Below are positions 37,261 through 49,500 of a stretch of 64,000 nucleotides of DNA, one piece after another. How positions within the stretch are numbered: the first letter of the stretch is position 1; the number at the start of each line of letters is the position of its first letter. The stretch is from Trochalopteron elliotii (Eukaryota; Chordata; Aves; Passeriformes; Leiothrichidae): positions 221,644 to 285,643 of the forward strand of contig JANPWX010019351.1 of NCBI GenBank assembly GCA_024734555.1, in the 5' to 3' direction. The notes beneath the pieces were generated by a model. That model did no database searches and was not told the DNA's origin. It saw only the letters and a list, made by a program, of their open reading frames with translations. The translations under genes and the position numbers were made by a program.

Positions 37261-37599
37261 AGCATTGTGATTTTTACATAATGATTTTTTCTTCCTCTCT
37301 TTTAGTACACATACATCTGGAGTGTGAGACTTTGAAGAATCCTTCTTGTGTTATATAAAGAAAGCCTTCTGAGGAGTAAAGATTTCAAAGTATGTCTCTC
37401 CAAATATTTCTGAAGTAATCCTTTTCAATTAGTAATAAGGTACAATATTATGATGGTCTTTTATAGGCATCTCAGGCTGTATATGTGTCAGTAACTAACG
37501 GTTTTGTCTTAAACATCTGAGGTACACATGCATGGACAAATTATCAAATAAATAACTCTGACCTCTGGTTGGGAAAACCAGGTATGTTCATGGAGAGGT

Positions 37600-38240
37600 G
37601 CAAGAAGATGTAGTACCTGGAGTTTGAAGGGACGTATGAGGATCATTAAGTCCCACTCCTGGGCCTGAATAGGAAACTCCAAGAATCACACCACAGGCCT
37701 GAGATAATTGCTCAAATACTTCCTGAACTCTGTCAGGCTTGTTGCTGTGAGCACTTCCCTGGGGAATCTTTATTCCAGTGCCCAACCACTCTGTGGGTCG
37801 AAAACTTTCTTCCTGATATCCAGTTTAAACCACCCTGACACAATTTCATGGCATTCCCTTGGGTCCTGTTTATGGGTCACCATAGAGAACAGGTTAGTGC
37901 TTGTCCCTCTGCTACCCCACCCTGAGGAAATTGTCTGTGATGGGGTCATCCCTCACCACCCTCCTATCCCTAGTGAACAAGACAAGTGATCTCATCTGCT
38001 CCCATCACCTTGGTCTCCCAACTCTGCACACATCCTAATTAGTATGATTTATTTAATATAGTGCAGTGCCCAAAACTGGCCCCAGCACTTGAGGTGAGGC
38101 CACATCAGTGCAGAGCAGAGCGGGACAATCTTTTCCCTCACTCGGCTGGCAATGCTTGGCCTGAGGTATCTCAGGACATGGTTCATCCTCCTGGCTGCCA
38201 GAGCACACTGTTGCACGTGTCATTTTTTAACAAGCTTCAA
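37600..38240 (-). mobile_element. CR1 fragment including 3' region
   Basis: Plus-strand text is the reverse complement of CR1: AGGATCATTAAGTCC, ACTTCCTGAACTCTGTCAGG, CCAGTGCCCAACCACTCTGT, ATTCCCTTGGGTCCTG, GAGGTGAGGCCACATCAGTG, AGAGCAGAGCGGGACAATC and CTGGCTGCCAGAGCACACTG. The CR1 3' end is at about 37,600 and the 5' truncation at about 38,240. No open coding remains. Confidence 0.9.
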
Positions 38241-40430
38241 GATGGACCAGACACTGAGTAGAAGTGAATCAGATGTCCCAGGATCCAGAAAAGGGAAGAC
38301 GGAATTTTGCTGTCTGTGCTTACATTTTATGTGAGTTCTTTGTGCAGGTGCTTTAGAAGGCAGTGCCTCATCTGTGTCAATCTCTGTGACCAGCAGTGTC
38401 AGTGTCCCATTTGTATGTGTGTCTGTCTCTCTGAAATACGTGTTTGATAAACAGAAAAGCAGCACTTGCATCCCTAAGCCTGGTTGAGACCCCAGGTCCT
38501 GGGGCACTGGCTGGGCTCCAGCACAGGCAGGAGAGGTCCTGTCCTGGATCTGCTGGTGGAGATGTCCTCTCCTAACATCTCTTAATAAAAAGGATAGAAT
38601 ATGATAACAAAGACAGGAATTATAGGAGAGAGGAAAAAAAAGCATAACATAGTCTTGAGATGAGATGTAATGCAGAAGAGAAATAAAATGTGTGGTCTGA
38701 GATCGGATCACAGATAAAACTTACTCATATAAACTCTGTTATTTCTTAATTATCTCAGCTGTTCTAGGAATTCACCTCAGTCTGCAGTATTTTAGGCTAA
38801 TTCTTCAAACTTTGTCATCTTCGATTTTGTGGGAGTGTTACTTCAGTTAACATGCAGCAAGGTCAGCCTCCCTCTGATAAGCAGAATATTTAAGCAGTCT
38901 TGACTACATCTAACCTTCTGAATTATCATTCACTAAATTACCTTATATTCAGGTAATTTTTATAACTAATTCTACAGAGTAATTAGTAGTTCTAAGACAG
39001 TGAATTATAATCATCATAAATCATGAAGACCACTTAGTTCCTATGGAAGATAGGTCATGAATTACATGATCTTTCCACAATGCAGCATAATATCTTAAAA
39101 TAGATGTTTGCTTTTTGATTTAATGAACTAGTGGCACTAGAGTAAAATAAGTGAAAACAAATTGGCATAAATATCATTAGATAAAAAATCATGTTGAATT
39201 TTTGATAGTTTACTGTAGATCTCATAAAATAGGCATCACCAATGACCTTACTCATTAATGATGACTGTTGATCTTTCCTTTTCTCAGAGTTTTCAGTCAG
39301 AGGTGTCTGCCCTACCTCTCCTCTGTGGAGGCAATGCAAAAATCCCCTATCCAGTGTCAAATTTCCATAAGAAAATAGTGATTGACCATTCAAATGAACA
39401 TGACTGCCATGTCAGTTAAGCTGGTTCACATTAACGGAGTGCATTGAATATAATCCAATATCCACTTAAAAAGGGAATTTAAATCTTCTGGGCTGAAAAA
39501 AATCATTGAACACTAGCAAAGTATTTGTGCTGAATGGTATTCTCTGGAAAATAGAGAGAAAGGAAGGAGGAGAAAAATTCAGCCTCTTTTTTTTTTTTTC
39601 TTTAGATCTCAAGGGTATTTAATAAACTTAATGCCTACAGCTAATTTCAAGGTTCAAAAGTAAAACTATAATTGGGATTTTGTTTTCCAATGCTCTAAGG
39701 AACGTTCTTATTACATCAATATATGTCATATAGATGTCCAGGTTTTGTTTTTACCTCCAGGATACCAGAAGACAGGCTTGTAATTAGCAGTGGTTTTAAT
39801 AAAGAGAAAAAGCTACAGGGAATGTGTTCCTGTCTAGCTGAATTTTAATACAACTAAAGCTTTAAATTTTAATTAAATTTAACATGTAAAAATTAATCAC
39901 TTCCTGTGGCAACTTCTGCCCTCTGTCCAAACTCCACAAATAATGAAAAAACACATAAACCAACTATTTCATACATTGAAAGGTGGGTGGTTTTTTCAAA
40001 AACCATGGCTTTGCAGAAGTCACTCAAAGAGATACATTAATAATGCTAAACAGATAAAAGAATAAATAAATAGGTTATTTAGGCTAGGCAGTTAGTACAA
40101 AGCACTGGCTCAGTCTTACTCAAATGCAAAAACTTTTGTAGCTTTTAAGCTTCAATTTTCAGAGATTTTTTTCTTCTAGAGTCTCATGAATCTTCTGCTC
40201 ACATAAAATATAGTTTTCGCAAGTGAAGTCTATTTTCTGAAAAAGTTAGTTGCATAAAAGTAAATTAAAAAAGATAAAGAAAATAAAGATTATGTGTAGA
40301 GAGTGGTTTCCCTGGGGAAGAAGAAAACCTTGGCTTAATGCCCTGGGAAACCCCTTTCTAAGTACAGTAAGCAAGAGGCTTACTCCCATGTTCCCTCAGT
40401 TCAAGTATGTTAATCGTTGCTAGAAGGTTT
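38241..40430. other. Mostly unassigned spacer
   Basis: A less AT-rich patch at about 38,300-38,600 may be an old repeat, without recognisable ends. The rest is AT-rich. A minus-strand 112-codon frame at 39,055-39,393 has no recognised content. Confidence 0.45.
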
Positions 40431-40439
40431 CTAGATCTT

Positions 40440-40790
40440 TGTGTTACCACAGGTTGATTTTTGGTACAGAAATTTCAATATTCCTAATGATTCTCCCCTA
40501 TTGGACCATTCCCCCAGACCCTGCTTTAACTCTTCCCCACACTGGGATGGGCAAGGCCCCCCGTCTGATCCTGGACCCTGCCTTTTGCCCCTTGTTCCTG
40601 CCTTTTTCCAGTTCACTCCAAATATAGTGTATGCCTTCTTGTTTGTTATTTTTGCATTATTAAAATTCCATTTCTGGACAGTTGGATCAAGGCTGCCTCT
40701 CTCTATCAAGTCACCATCAGGGCAGAGTCCCGAGGGAACTCATAGGGGTCTGGGCTCAGACCCCTGAAAATTTCAATTATGCAACTGACT
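40440..40790 (+). mobile_element. Possible LTR fragment
   Basis: A pyrimidine- and G-rich block has TATTGGACC (inverted CCAAT) near 40,500, then ATTATTAAAATTCC (poly(A)-like ATTAAA) near 40,660, then a GC-richer tail. The order is LTR-like, but no ends or target duplication were found. Confidence 0.3.
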
Positions 40791-41640
40791 ATTGCATGCA
40801 TTTCTTAATATGCTGATAAAAAAAAAAACGCCTGGGTTTTGACTATAGGAGAGAGCTGGACATGGTAAGTATTTAGAATTTTAGATTCTGAAAATTCTGC
40901 CCAAGTTTGTCACAATGTTAGGTTCTGTTCTGGTAATCTTAAGCTCTAAAGTAAATCCCTAGAGAACTGTACACACCTTCTCACACTCAGGGAACAGAAA
41001 AAAAAACAGCAAAAGGAAGCAGAATTTTGTCTTTATAAGTGTTGGTAGAGTCAAAGAAGCCAAACACTTTTATCATCTTGTCATAAAATGCTTTAATTAT
41101 TCATTATTGGACTCAGTTCACAAGGAACGACACTCACATTTCTTCTCTGATGGAAATTCCTTCTGTTCTTATGAGCAACTTCACTGACAGCCCACAGTAC
41201 AGTTGTGGCAATAAAATACTTGTTACTTCTGCTGTTCACAGAGTTGAACTGCACATTGGAAATAATTATCATAACTGGTATACCAACTGTGAGTTACATT
41301 GCACCATTTATCAGAGTCTCCTAAAGAAGCTTGCAAATTTTAAGTATGCCTTGCCAAATGAGTGTGTGATATAGTGTGAGATCAGCTTTTCTCGTTTCAC
41401 AGATGACAAACTGATTCACACAGCAATTTGACAGCAGATCTGTGAATCCTTTTTAGAAGATAATATAATGATCTCCATACTGAACGTCATTCCAGTTCTG
41501 CTTCTCTGTTTTTTGGAAAGGAGTAGACTGTAGTATGTTGGCCTCTGTTGTTAGATGTTTACAGAATGTGTGTTCTATAAAAGAATTATTGACCATTATT
41601 TAATTTCAAAAATTACTATGATAATTTCTGGTAAACATTT
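40791..41640. other. AT-rich spacer
   Basis: A 12-A run near 40,820. Nothing else is recognised. Confidence 0.5.
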
Positions 41641-42636
41641 TTGAAAATTTATTGGTTGGGAATTGGAAAAAAACAAAAAACTATAATTGATGATACATTT
41701 GTACAAATCCTTGGCCTGGCCTTTTCCCTATACTCTCACCTTTTGAATATATTAGCCTTAGGGCAAGGCAGGACCAAATATTCTTTATTACAGTTATTGC
41801 CTGTTGCTAGAAGAAGCCATTCTCATTGGAGAGAGTTCCAAGATTTGATTCTAGGAGGTTATCTAACCCTCTGGGCTGACAACCCAAATTCCCCCTGCCA
41901 CAGGACTACTACTCAGTGTTGCCAAAGGACATGTTCAACACTTACAGGGACTCTGCTGCCTCAGCCTGGCCCAGTGGTACATGCTGGCCTTTCAGGAAAC
42001 CAGGAAGTGAGTAGGGATCCCAAAATTATACAGTGGTGCCCTGAAATGGAAACAGGTAAAGTTTTTAATTCTAACTTCGCCCCTTTTTACCAAAATTTTC
42101 CTATTTTTCACCTCCCTAAACCCATATTTCCCCTTTTTTTCCTCTCTTTTTTCCCCACTTTCCCCATTTCCACTGCCCTGGATAAAATCCCCAAGATCAA
42201 GTCACTGCTGGAAGAGCAATGCATGAATACTTCCAATGAAGGCACCACCAAGGAACTCAAAAATCCCACCTGTGTTGTCCACCTTTGTAACTCAATCTTG
42301 AACAGTTGTTACCCCCACAACCTCTCCAAGAGTCTCCCCAAGCTTTCCTTCCTCTTCTCTTCCTCCACCCCTCCCACAGAAACCTTAAAACCCTCCTTTC
42401 TTAATCCTTTTTTTTTTTAATCAAAGCTCTTTAACTCCTTCCGTTTCACTCAAAATCCACATTTTTGCTGCAAAATCTGATTTATTTCCCACAAATCCCC
42501 TTTTTTCTGTACAGATCTTCCTTTTCCCCAAAAAACCTCCCCTTTTTTACCATAAAATGCCTCATTTTCCTGCAAGATCACCCTGTTCACACCAAATTCC
42601 TGTTTGCTAATCCCCAAACCCCACTTTTCCCTGCCA

Positions 42637-43030
42637 TGTATTCTGTGGGACAGCCTTGGGGGACACAGGGTTATCCCAGACTCATAGCAAGGTGCTCAAA
42701 CCCAGAGAAACCATCCCAGAACTCCCCAAGTGAGGACTCTGGAACTAGGTGTTGCTGGTTCTCACTTCCCTAGTGGTCCAGGTGTTCTCTGGGGCAAGCA
42801 TTTGGGGATCCCAGACACATAGTGGAGTCATACCCAGGGCCCAAATCCTAAAAAGAGGTACTCAAATCCATGGCAAACCCCAGATCCACAGGAGGGTCCT
42901 GAGGTGATGATGCCTCTCATCCCTCAGGTGGTGTAGGTATTCGGGGGGCCGGCACTTGGAGGTCAAAGGAGGGTCAGCAGACCCATAGTGAGGTGCTCAG
43001 AACTACAGTGAGGTCCCTATAAATCAATAA
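42637..43030. repeat. Three degenerate tandem units of about 150 bp
   Basis: Related phrases recur at about 42,637 (TGTATTCTGTGGGACAGCC), 42,779 (CAGGTGTTCTCTGGGGCAAG) and 42,934 (TAGGTATTCGGGGGGCCGGC), each followed by a CTTGGGG- or CTTGGAGG-like stretch, then CAGAC.CATAG and a CTCA-type tail. The units are strongly diverged. Confidence 0.6.
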
Positions 43031-43170
43031 TGCAGAACCCACTCCCTGTCCTGTGGGGCAGGACACACAGGGTGACCATGCTGACACACAGCCTGACCCC
43101 CAGCTCCACAGACCAGCGCAGCCCAGGTACTTTCCATCTGTGGAGCAGGAACAAGAACCATGGTGCCTGG

Positions 43171-43342
43171 CTGAAAACATGCCCCATAACGCTAGCCTAC
43201 ACTCCTAGATAGCACCAGGAACATATTGCCTGGGCTACAAGCTGGAAAACATGCTACATGCTACAAGCTGAAAACATGCCCCATAACGCTAGCCTACACT
43301 CCTAGATAGCACCAGGAACATATTGCCTGGGCTACAAGCTGG
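43171..43342. repeat. Perfect 75-bp direct duplication
   Basis: 43,171-43,245 and 43,268-43,342 are identical, starting CTGAAAACATGCCCCATAAC and ending GGGCTACAAGCTGG. Twenty-two bases containing ACATGCTACATGCTAC separate them. Confidence 0.95.
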
Positions 43343-43400
43343 GTCCCAAGAATAGAGAGGGTATTTTCTCCCTCATAATTCTTCCCAAATTCCTGTTCTT

Positions 43401-44759
43401 GCTCTACCTTAAAATGGATTTGAACCAAAAGCACCAAATACAAAACACACCAAAGAAAAATTGCCAAAAACTACTAACCATTCTACTAGTCTGTAATATG
43501 TTGCAGAAGAAATTTCCTGTGCACCATGCAATCCATGGCAGGGAGAGTGATGGTTTTCAAGTGCTGGAAGCCCCATTGTTTTAAACTTCCTTTTATATCA
43601 GCCATCAAAAAATCTGTGGATAGTCAATATAATTACATTCTGTTTTATTAAGCTCACAAATCACAGGTAGCACAAAAAGCAAAAGAAGCATAGCATTTCT
43701 AATTGGGTATTTATCATTCTGAAGACTTGATTGAACACACATTATTAAATTCAAATTATTAGAATGTTATTATGCAAAGTTAATTTTCTTGTCTGTGTTC
43801 CATTAAGCGTTTTTGGGGAAAAATTGCTTTGCGATGTGTCTATTTGAAACAAGTTTAAATCTTTGCTAGTAGCAAAATTAAGAGTAAGTTAGCTGTATGA
43901 GAACTGAAAACAGATGGAGCATTAGGCACACTAACTAAAATCAAAGAAATAACTTAAAATACTGAGATTTTCATAGTGCTGTGTTTTTCACTTTTTCATT
44001 GTTTCTGTCCTTGATCATTTTAGTGTATTCTGGTTTTGTCCAATGTCAAGTTACTTTGAAGATTCCCTTATTATATGATTTTCTGAACATTAAACCAGAA
44101 AACCAGGTCAATCAATAAATGTAATTTACACTATTAATGAAAAATCCCTTATCATAAACTAAAAAATATGCTCTTCAGCTTTTATTTTGTCTGGGAATCA
44201 TTTCTATTGATCTTATTGTACTTACACCATGTGAAAAACTGGTTTTAAGTACCACTAAAGGAGGATTTTGTAGCTTGAAGTTGTCAAAACAACAAGAGCA
44301 GCTGCTTGAATTTTTACTGTTAGACAGGAGTTTTCATTTTGTTGTGTGAAGTGGTAATGAGGGATTTTAAAATGTCACAGCTCAAAACCAAATAGTTTAT
44401 ATAGTATCATATCTTTGTCAAACTGGTTATGCAGAACAAACCATTTTGAAAATTGTATTTTTAAGCAACATTATCACATCTAAAATGTAATACAGGTTAC
44501 ATTACAAAATAAATATTTTGTTTGTGGTTGAGTGGAATTTCTCATTGCTACCAATGGGTTAACCACCATTTCAGAAAGAAAAATGGAGATTCCAGAGAAC
44601 TGAACTCTGGATTAATGACACAAATAGTCAAAAGAATCACTAAAACTGACAGCATCATCTAACAGTTGAACTTCTAATGTACAGTTCATGAGGCACATAT
44701 GATGATTGTGTTGGCATACATTGTGTTGAAAATTTTGCACTTTTAAAATCATCATCTCA
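43401..44759. other. AT-rich spacer
   Basis: No gene or repeat is recognised. Confidence 0.5.
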
Positions 44760-45250
44760 GTAATTTTGGTGGGATTCCATTTTGCTAGTGGTTTTGAGGC
44801 TTTGCCAGCTATTTTTGTTGAACTGAAGTTTGGCCCCAGAGCACTCTGTCACCCAGGTTCAGAGTTAAAAGCAGGTTTGGTGGACTTCCTCTCCCACACA
44901 CAGGAGGTTCCAGACCAAAAATGTTCACTACTGCTAAGAGCCCTCCTTCCCATTTTAGTGCCATGCTCAAACTTACATGGCATGAAATATCTCTTGGTTA
45001 GTTGAAATATCCTTGATAGCATGAAATATCCTTGGCCATGTTCTTTCCCACTCCCTTGTGCACTGCCCGGTCCATTCACTGTGGGAACAGTTGTGAGGAG
45101 CAGAAAAGGCTTTGTTGCTTTGTTGCTGTGCAAGCACTGCTCACAAACAGCCAAACATCCTTGTGTTACGAGCATTCTTTTGATCACAAACCTAAAACAC
45201 AGCACTCTATGAGCTGGCTATGAAAAAAATTATTCCCCTTCCAGCCAGAG
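44760..45250. mobile_element. Partial LTR of avian ERVL-like type
   Basis: The order GCATGAAATATC, CCTTGGCCATG, TCCCTTGTGCACTGCC, GAGGAGCAGAAAAGGC, GCAAGCACTGCTCACAAACAGC, CATCCTTGTGTTACGAGCATT, CCTAAAACACAGCACTCTAT and GAGCTGGCTATGAA matches a common avian LTR read through its terminal part. The end near 45,250 lacks the expected CA. A local duplication of GCATGAAATATC lies near 44,980-45,030. Sense strand is not decided. Confidence 0.7.
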
Positions 45251-45714
45251 AGAGTTAAAAAAACTGTAATCCTGATACTGAGTGCAAGCTGTTAAAAGTT
45301 TTGGTTTTCAAGAGACAAAAATTTTTAAAAATATATATATATATAATAGCAATAGTTTTATCTCCTATATTTTATTACACAGGCTGCAAGTTCTTGCTGA
45401 TTAGAACAAGAACAGGAAGAATTCAAAAATGTACATATCTGATGATATAAAATAACTTTATCTTATTTGTGTACTGAATGTGGTTAATTTCAGTATCCTA
45501 CCAGTGGGTCTTGTAAAAACTTGGCTTTTACATTACTTATTGATTAAATTTAGACTGAAGACAACAGACAGACTTTTCCATTTTCCATTTTTGGTGCTAG
45601 ATCCCAGAATTTCACTGTAATACATACCTTATGTTCCCACATATCCATGGTATATAACTAAGGGAAATGATTGAAAGACCAGCCATTCATACTGCCTTTC
45701 GGAAGACCTGCCAT
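45251..45714. other. AT-rich spacer with (TA)n
   Basis: A short (TA)n tract lies at about 45,331-45,348. Nothing else is recognised. Confidence 0.5.
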
Positions 45715-46428
45715 GCAACCTGAAGAAAGACTGGAGAGAGAGGCTGACAGGAACCTCATGAAGAACAAGGGGAAGTGCCAAGTCTTGCACGTGGGGAGGT
45801 ACAACCCCAGGCACCCACAGGCTGGGAAGCAGCTGGGAAGCAGCAAAGGACCTGGGGCTTCTCAGGCTGAGCATGACCTGGCCATGTGCCCTTGCTGCAA
45901 AGAAGGCAGATGGTGCTCTCTGCTGCGCCTGCCAAAGTAGGCCAGCAGATCAGCAAAGGGGATCCTTTCCTTCTGCTCAGCACTGGTGAGGCCACATCTG
46001 GAGTTCTGTATCCAGTGCTGGGCTTGCTAGTGTGAGAATGCCATGGAGAGTGTCCAGCAAAGGGCCACAAAGATTACAAAGGGACTGGAGCATCTCTCCT
46101 GTGAGGAAAAGCTGAGAGAAGAGATGGATCTGAGGGGAGGGTGCAGAGAAGAGGGAGCCAGGCTCTTCTCAATGCTCTGTGACAGGACCAAAGGTGATGG
46201 GCACACACTGAAACATGGCAGGCTCCTGCTGAACATCATGAAACAGTTTCCCACTGTGAGGGTGGCAGGTACTGGCACAGATTGCCCAGACAGACTGTGC
46301 ATTTTGCATCACTGAAGGTATTCAAAACCCACCTGAAGATGATAACTCAAGCTGCTGCAGCTGACTAGAGCATTAAACCAAAAAAGATGACCTCCAGAAG
46401 TTCATTCCAACCTCAACCATTCCGTTTT
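45715..46428 (+). mobile_element. CR1 3' fragment
   Basis: Sense-strand CR1 phrases appear in order: AGGCTGACAGGAACCTCATG, AAGTGCCAAGTCTTGCACG, GGTGAGGCCACATCTGGAGT, GTCCAGCAAAGGGCCACAAA, GGACTGGAGCATCTCTCCTG, GAGGAAAAGCTGAGAGAAG, then a tail of GTTCATTCCAACCTCAACC ending near 46,428. The terminal octamers are worn to CATTCCGTTTT. No functional frame remains. Confidence 0.9.
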
Positions 46429-46488
46429 ACAAGCATATTAGAAGTGAATTGACAATTTGCCAACATATTTTTAGAATTTTATTTTAAT

Positions 46489-46570
46489 TGGTTTTGGTTT
46501 GGTTTGGTTTGGTTTGGTTTGGTTTGGTTTGGGTTTGGTTTGGTTTGGTTTGGTTTGGTTTGGTTTGGTT
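46489..46570. repeat. (GGTTT)n microsatellite
   Basis: About sixteen GGTTT units with one GGGTTT interruption near 46,530. It begins some 60 bp after the CR1 3' end. It is not the vertebrate telomere hexamer. Confidence 0.97.
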
Positions 46571-49500
46571 CTGGACACAGCCCTAGTGTAGCAGGTCTGC
46601 TAGGATAGCATTTAAACTACAGTATTACACTGACATCTCCTATCTACTAAATTGTCTATGATGGATAAGTCTTTGTCAAATTCATGGCTTCCCAAAACAC
46701 ATCCCAAACCATGTGGAATTTTACAATATTTTACCTTTGGCCTTATTAAATTTTACCTTGGTGTTTTGGGTCAAATTTATTCAAGGATCCCACCAGTGAA
46801 CTTCTAAGCAGATTTGCAGAGTTAAGTAGTATTCACTTTCTTGTTTTCTCTGAAAATTGAAAGTTTATTCATCACCATAAGAAAATTACGTCACTGTCTT
46901 TCTCTCAAATAATACCTATTTAATGTGTGCTCTTGACACCAGTTCTAATCACTTCAGTCCACTCTCAGCTACAATGTCACTATTAATATTCCTTTTATCC
47001 TTTAAATACTTGAAAAACTCATTATATTTCTGAAGTTAGAAAATCTCAGTATAGATTTTCATTTAATATTTTCTCCTCTTATCAATTTACTAGATCTTCA
47101 AAGTATTTATTACTACTAAGTGCTACGCTACTTGCTATAATATAATCTTCTTCCCTGTCAGGACAAAACAATTAATCAGAGGGTAAGTTTCTTTCTCTTC
47201 CTGATTGTGTTGATTTCTATACATCGTGCATATCCACCTCATAGGTGACAGCAAATAAAGACAGACAGAGGTATTGCTACACTTTCATTAATTCAATGCC
47301 AGCCACAATAGCTCCTTCTCCATATTTGCCATTCAATTATGTTCAATCCAAAATTCTAAGAAAGTTACACCAAACTCTGGGCAGTCTCCTCTTAGCTTGG
47401 TTTAAAAAACCTGCTCCTCTAAATCGTAACAGTGTCTGCACGTGTAGGAGACGCATGTGCTGGAGCAATGGGAAAAAGATCAGAGATGGAAGAAGAACTT
47501 CAGAAAAAATTGTTGTATATGAACATTCAATGTTTTTTTCTCATGACCTGCGAATTTTGGTTAAAACTAAGAATGCACAAAAAAACCTGTTCTGAATGTG
47601 TCAGCTGGAAAAATAAAAGAAAGCAATTGTAGGAAGCCAGCAATAAAAACAATGTGGGCTCCATGGATGAGAAAAACAAGGAAAAAATGCAATTTACTCC
47701 TCTCATTTCCATTTTTCAGTCAAAGGTAGGCAGAGAAATTCACATGGCATCACCTCACAAGCTACCTATAGCCCAGAGAGGATATTAAATCCCAGATATC
47801 TAAACCTTAAGGTCCTCCAAAGCACTGTGCATTCTCAGAACATTTACCCTTTCTTGCTTTCCTCATTGTGTTCTGTGATTTATACTGTTGGTATGCTTTC
47901 ATCTGTTCTGAGCAGACTAAGTTTAACCTTATCCTACATGATCCCATAGACCTTTCTCTCCTTCTTTAATATCCTGTTACACTAAAGTGCACACAGATTT
48001 TGATGTTTATAATTTTTTGTTCTTCAACATGTTCAAGGAATGTCTTTAGTTAACATATTCCATGTGGTATGTTTTTTATGAATTATGAACTTCATCTTTG
48101 ATTTTAGATATTAGAACTGATTAATAACTTATGGCTGAATCCTACAATATAGAAATCTCTCATTCCCAACATGTTTTTCTCCCTTGAGCACTCTCCTTTT
48201 TTTCATAGGAATGAATACTGCTAATTCATAGGCACACAGACATGAAGCAATAGTAACTGCAGAAGTTAATTTCCATTACAGGAAACTGAGTCAAACACTA
48301 ACACATAAAGACATCTAAGATTATGATGAATCTAAACATTTTTTAAAATTATACTTGGCTAGATTTGTGGTGTTTTCTTAAAACCCAAAGGAGCATATAA
48401 ACAACAAAAGAAAAACGTTAGAAATATGTCTGCTTCTAAATTCAAAGATGAATAGTCATCCCATTTTATGTATGTAGTCTGTCATCATGGTGTCTGTGGA
48501 TGAAAATTATTTTTGAAAATGAATCTTTGCCTTCTAATTTATTTAGTTTTTGATATTTTCCCTCACTCCTTGAAATCATAAGCCTCTATTTTGAGGGCCT
48601 AAAAGATATTTTCCTTAGACTACTCATGCATGGCACTTCTACACAACACAAAACTCTAACTTCTGACATGCTCTATTTGTTTTGGTCCTTAGTTACTTAA
48701 TTGCACCTACAAAAACAGGTTTTGAAGAAACTTACCTTTCACAGAATTTGTACAGAATAAGCAGTTACAGGCAAGAAGAAAATCTGTTGGTTTTAATGTC
48801 TACACCAGTAAGTGAAATGTGACCGTGGTTTATGGAAACTGCCAAAGTGCAGTTAGTAAGAGCAGGGCACATTTGTGGCATTAGTTTTAAGAAAAAATTC
48901 TCAAGGGATTTTTAATTTCCCTAGGGTAAAATCTGCTGACAAAACATGGCTTTGAATTACTCTTCATGTTTTGTTTTTTCACAGAGATACCTCTTTGCAC
49001 AGCAACAAAATTAAAAAATAATCTGGAAAAGGTTAGTAGAAAGACATCTTGGAAAGAAACAAAAGCCAGCTCAGAGAACTAAAGCATGGACTCCTTGGGA
49101 ACATATTTGTCTTTACCCCTCAAGAACCTGAATGCTGTTATACAAGCCAAGAAACACAAGTCTGGTCCAAATGAACAATAATTAATTGCTAAAGAAGAAG
49201 CGGGTTGCATAATATTTTGTAACATTATTTGAGATGAAATACATAATAAATCTGTAAATTTTACAGGGCATAAATAGATTAGAAAGATAAGCAATCCATT
49301 ATCATTTGAAAATAGGAATGTTTCAGAATCCCATTTCCAACAGTTATCCATCTTTGCCTACTGGTTCATAAATTTTTAAGGCACTAAAGTAAATGCCAAT
49401 AATTGTCTTAGTGGGATCCAGCCATAGGGGAGAAGAATGTTTTATATCCCTACAATTCTCCAATTCATCAGAGTGATTAAAATACAGGTGTTTCCTGGCT

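Larger units (their letters stand above)
41641..43400. other. Compositional misfit block of unknown origin
   Basis: The block differs sharply from its flanks. It has an exon-like piece bounded by CCCCCTGCCACAG (acceptor-like) and GTGAGTAGG (donor-like) at about 41,907-42,007. A long pyrimidine-rich part (about 42,060-42,620) with many CCCCTTTTTT-type runs follows, and then a GC-rich part with degenerate tandem units (42,637-43,030). The 259-codon open frame at 41,641-42,420 owes its length to the stop-poor pyrimidine strand, and I recognise no domain in it. The arrangement would fit a decayed unprocessed gene copy or a tandem-repeat block from a GC-rich locus. It does not look like the CR1 or LTR sequences here. 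Confidence 0.4.

Noticed and set aside
41641..42420. 259-codon open frame as a gene
   Set aside because: Its length reflects pyrimidine-rich, stop-poor sequence; the start lies in AT-rich flank and no domain is seen.
46489..46570. Interstitial telomere repeat
   Set aside because: The unit is GGTTT, not TTAGGG; only one GGGTTT occurs.
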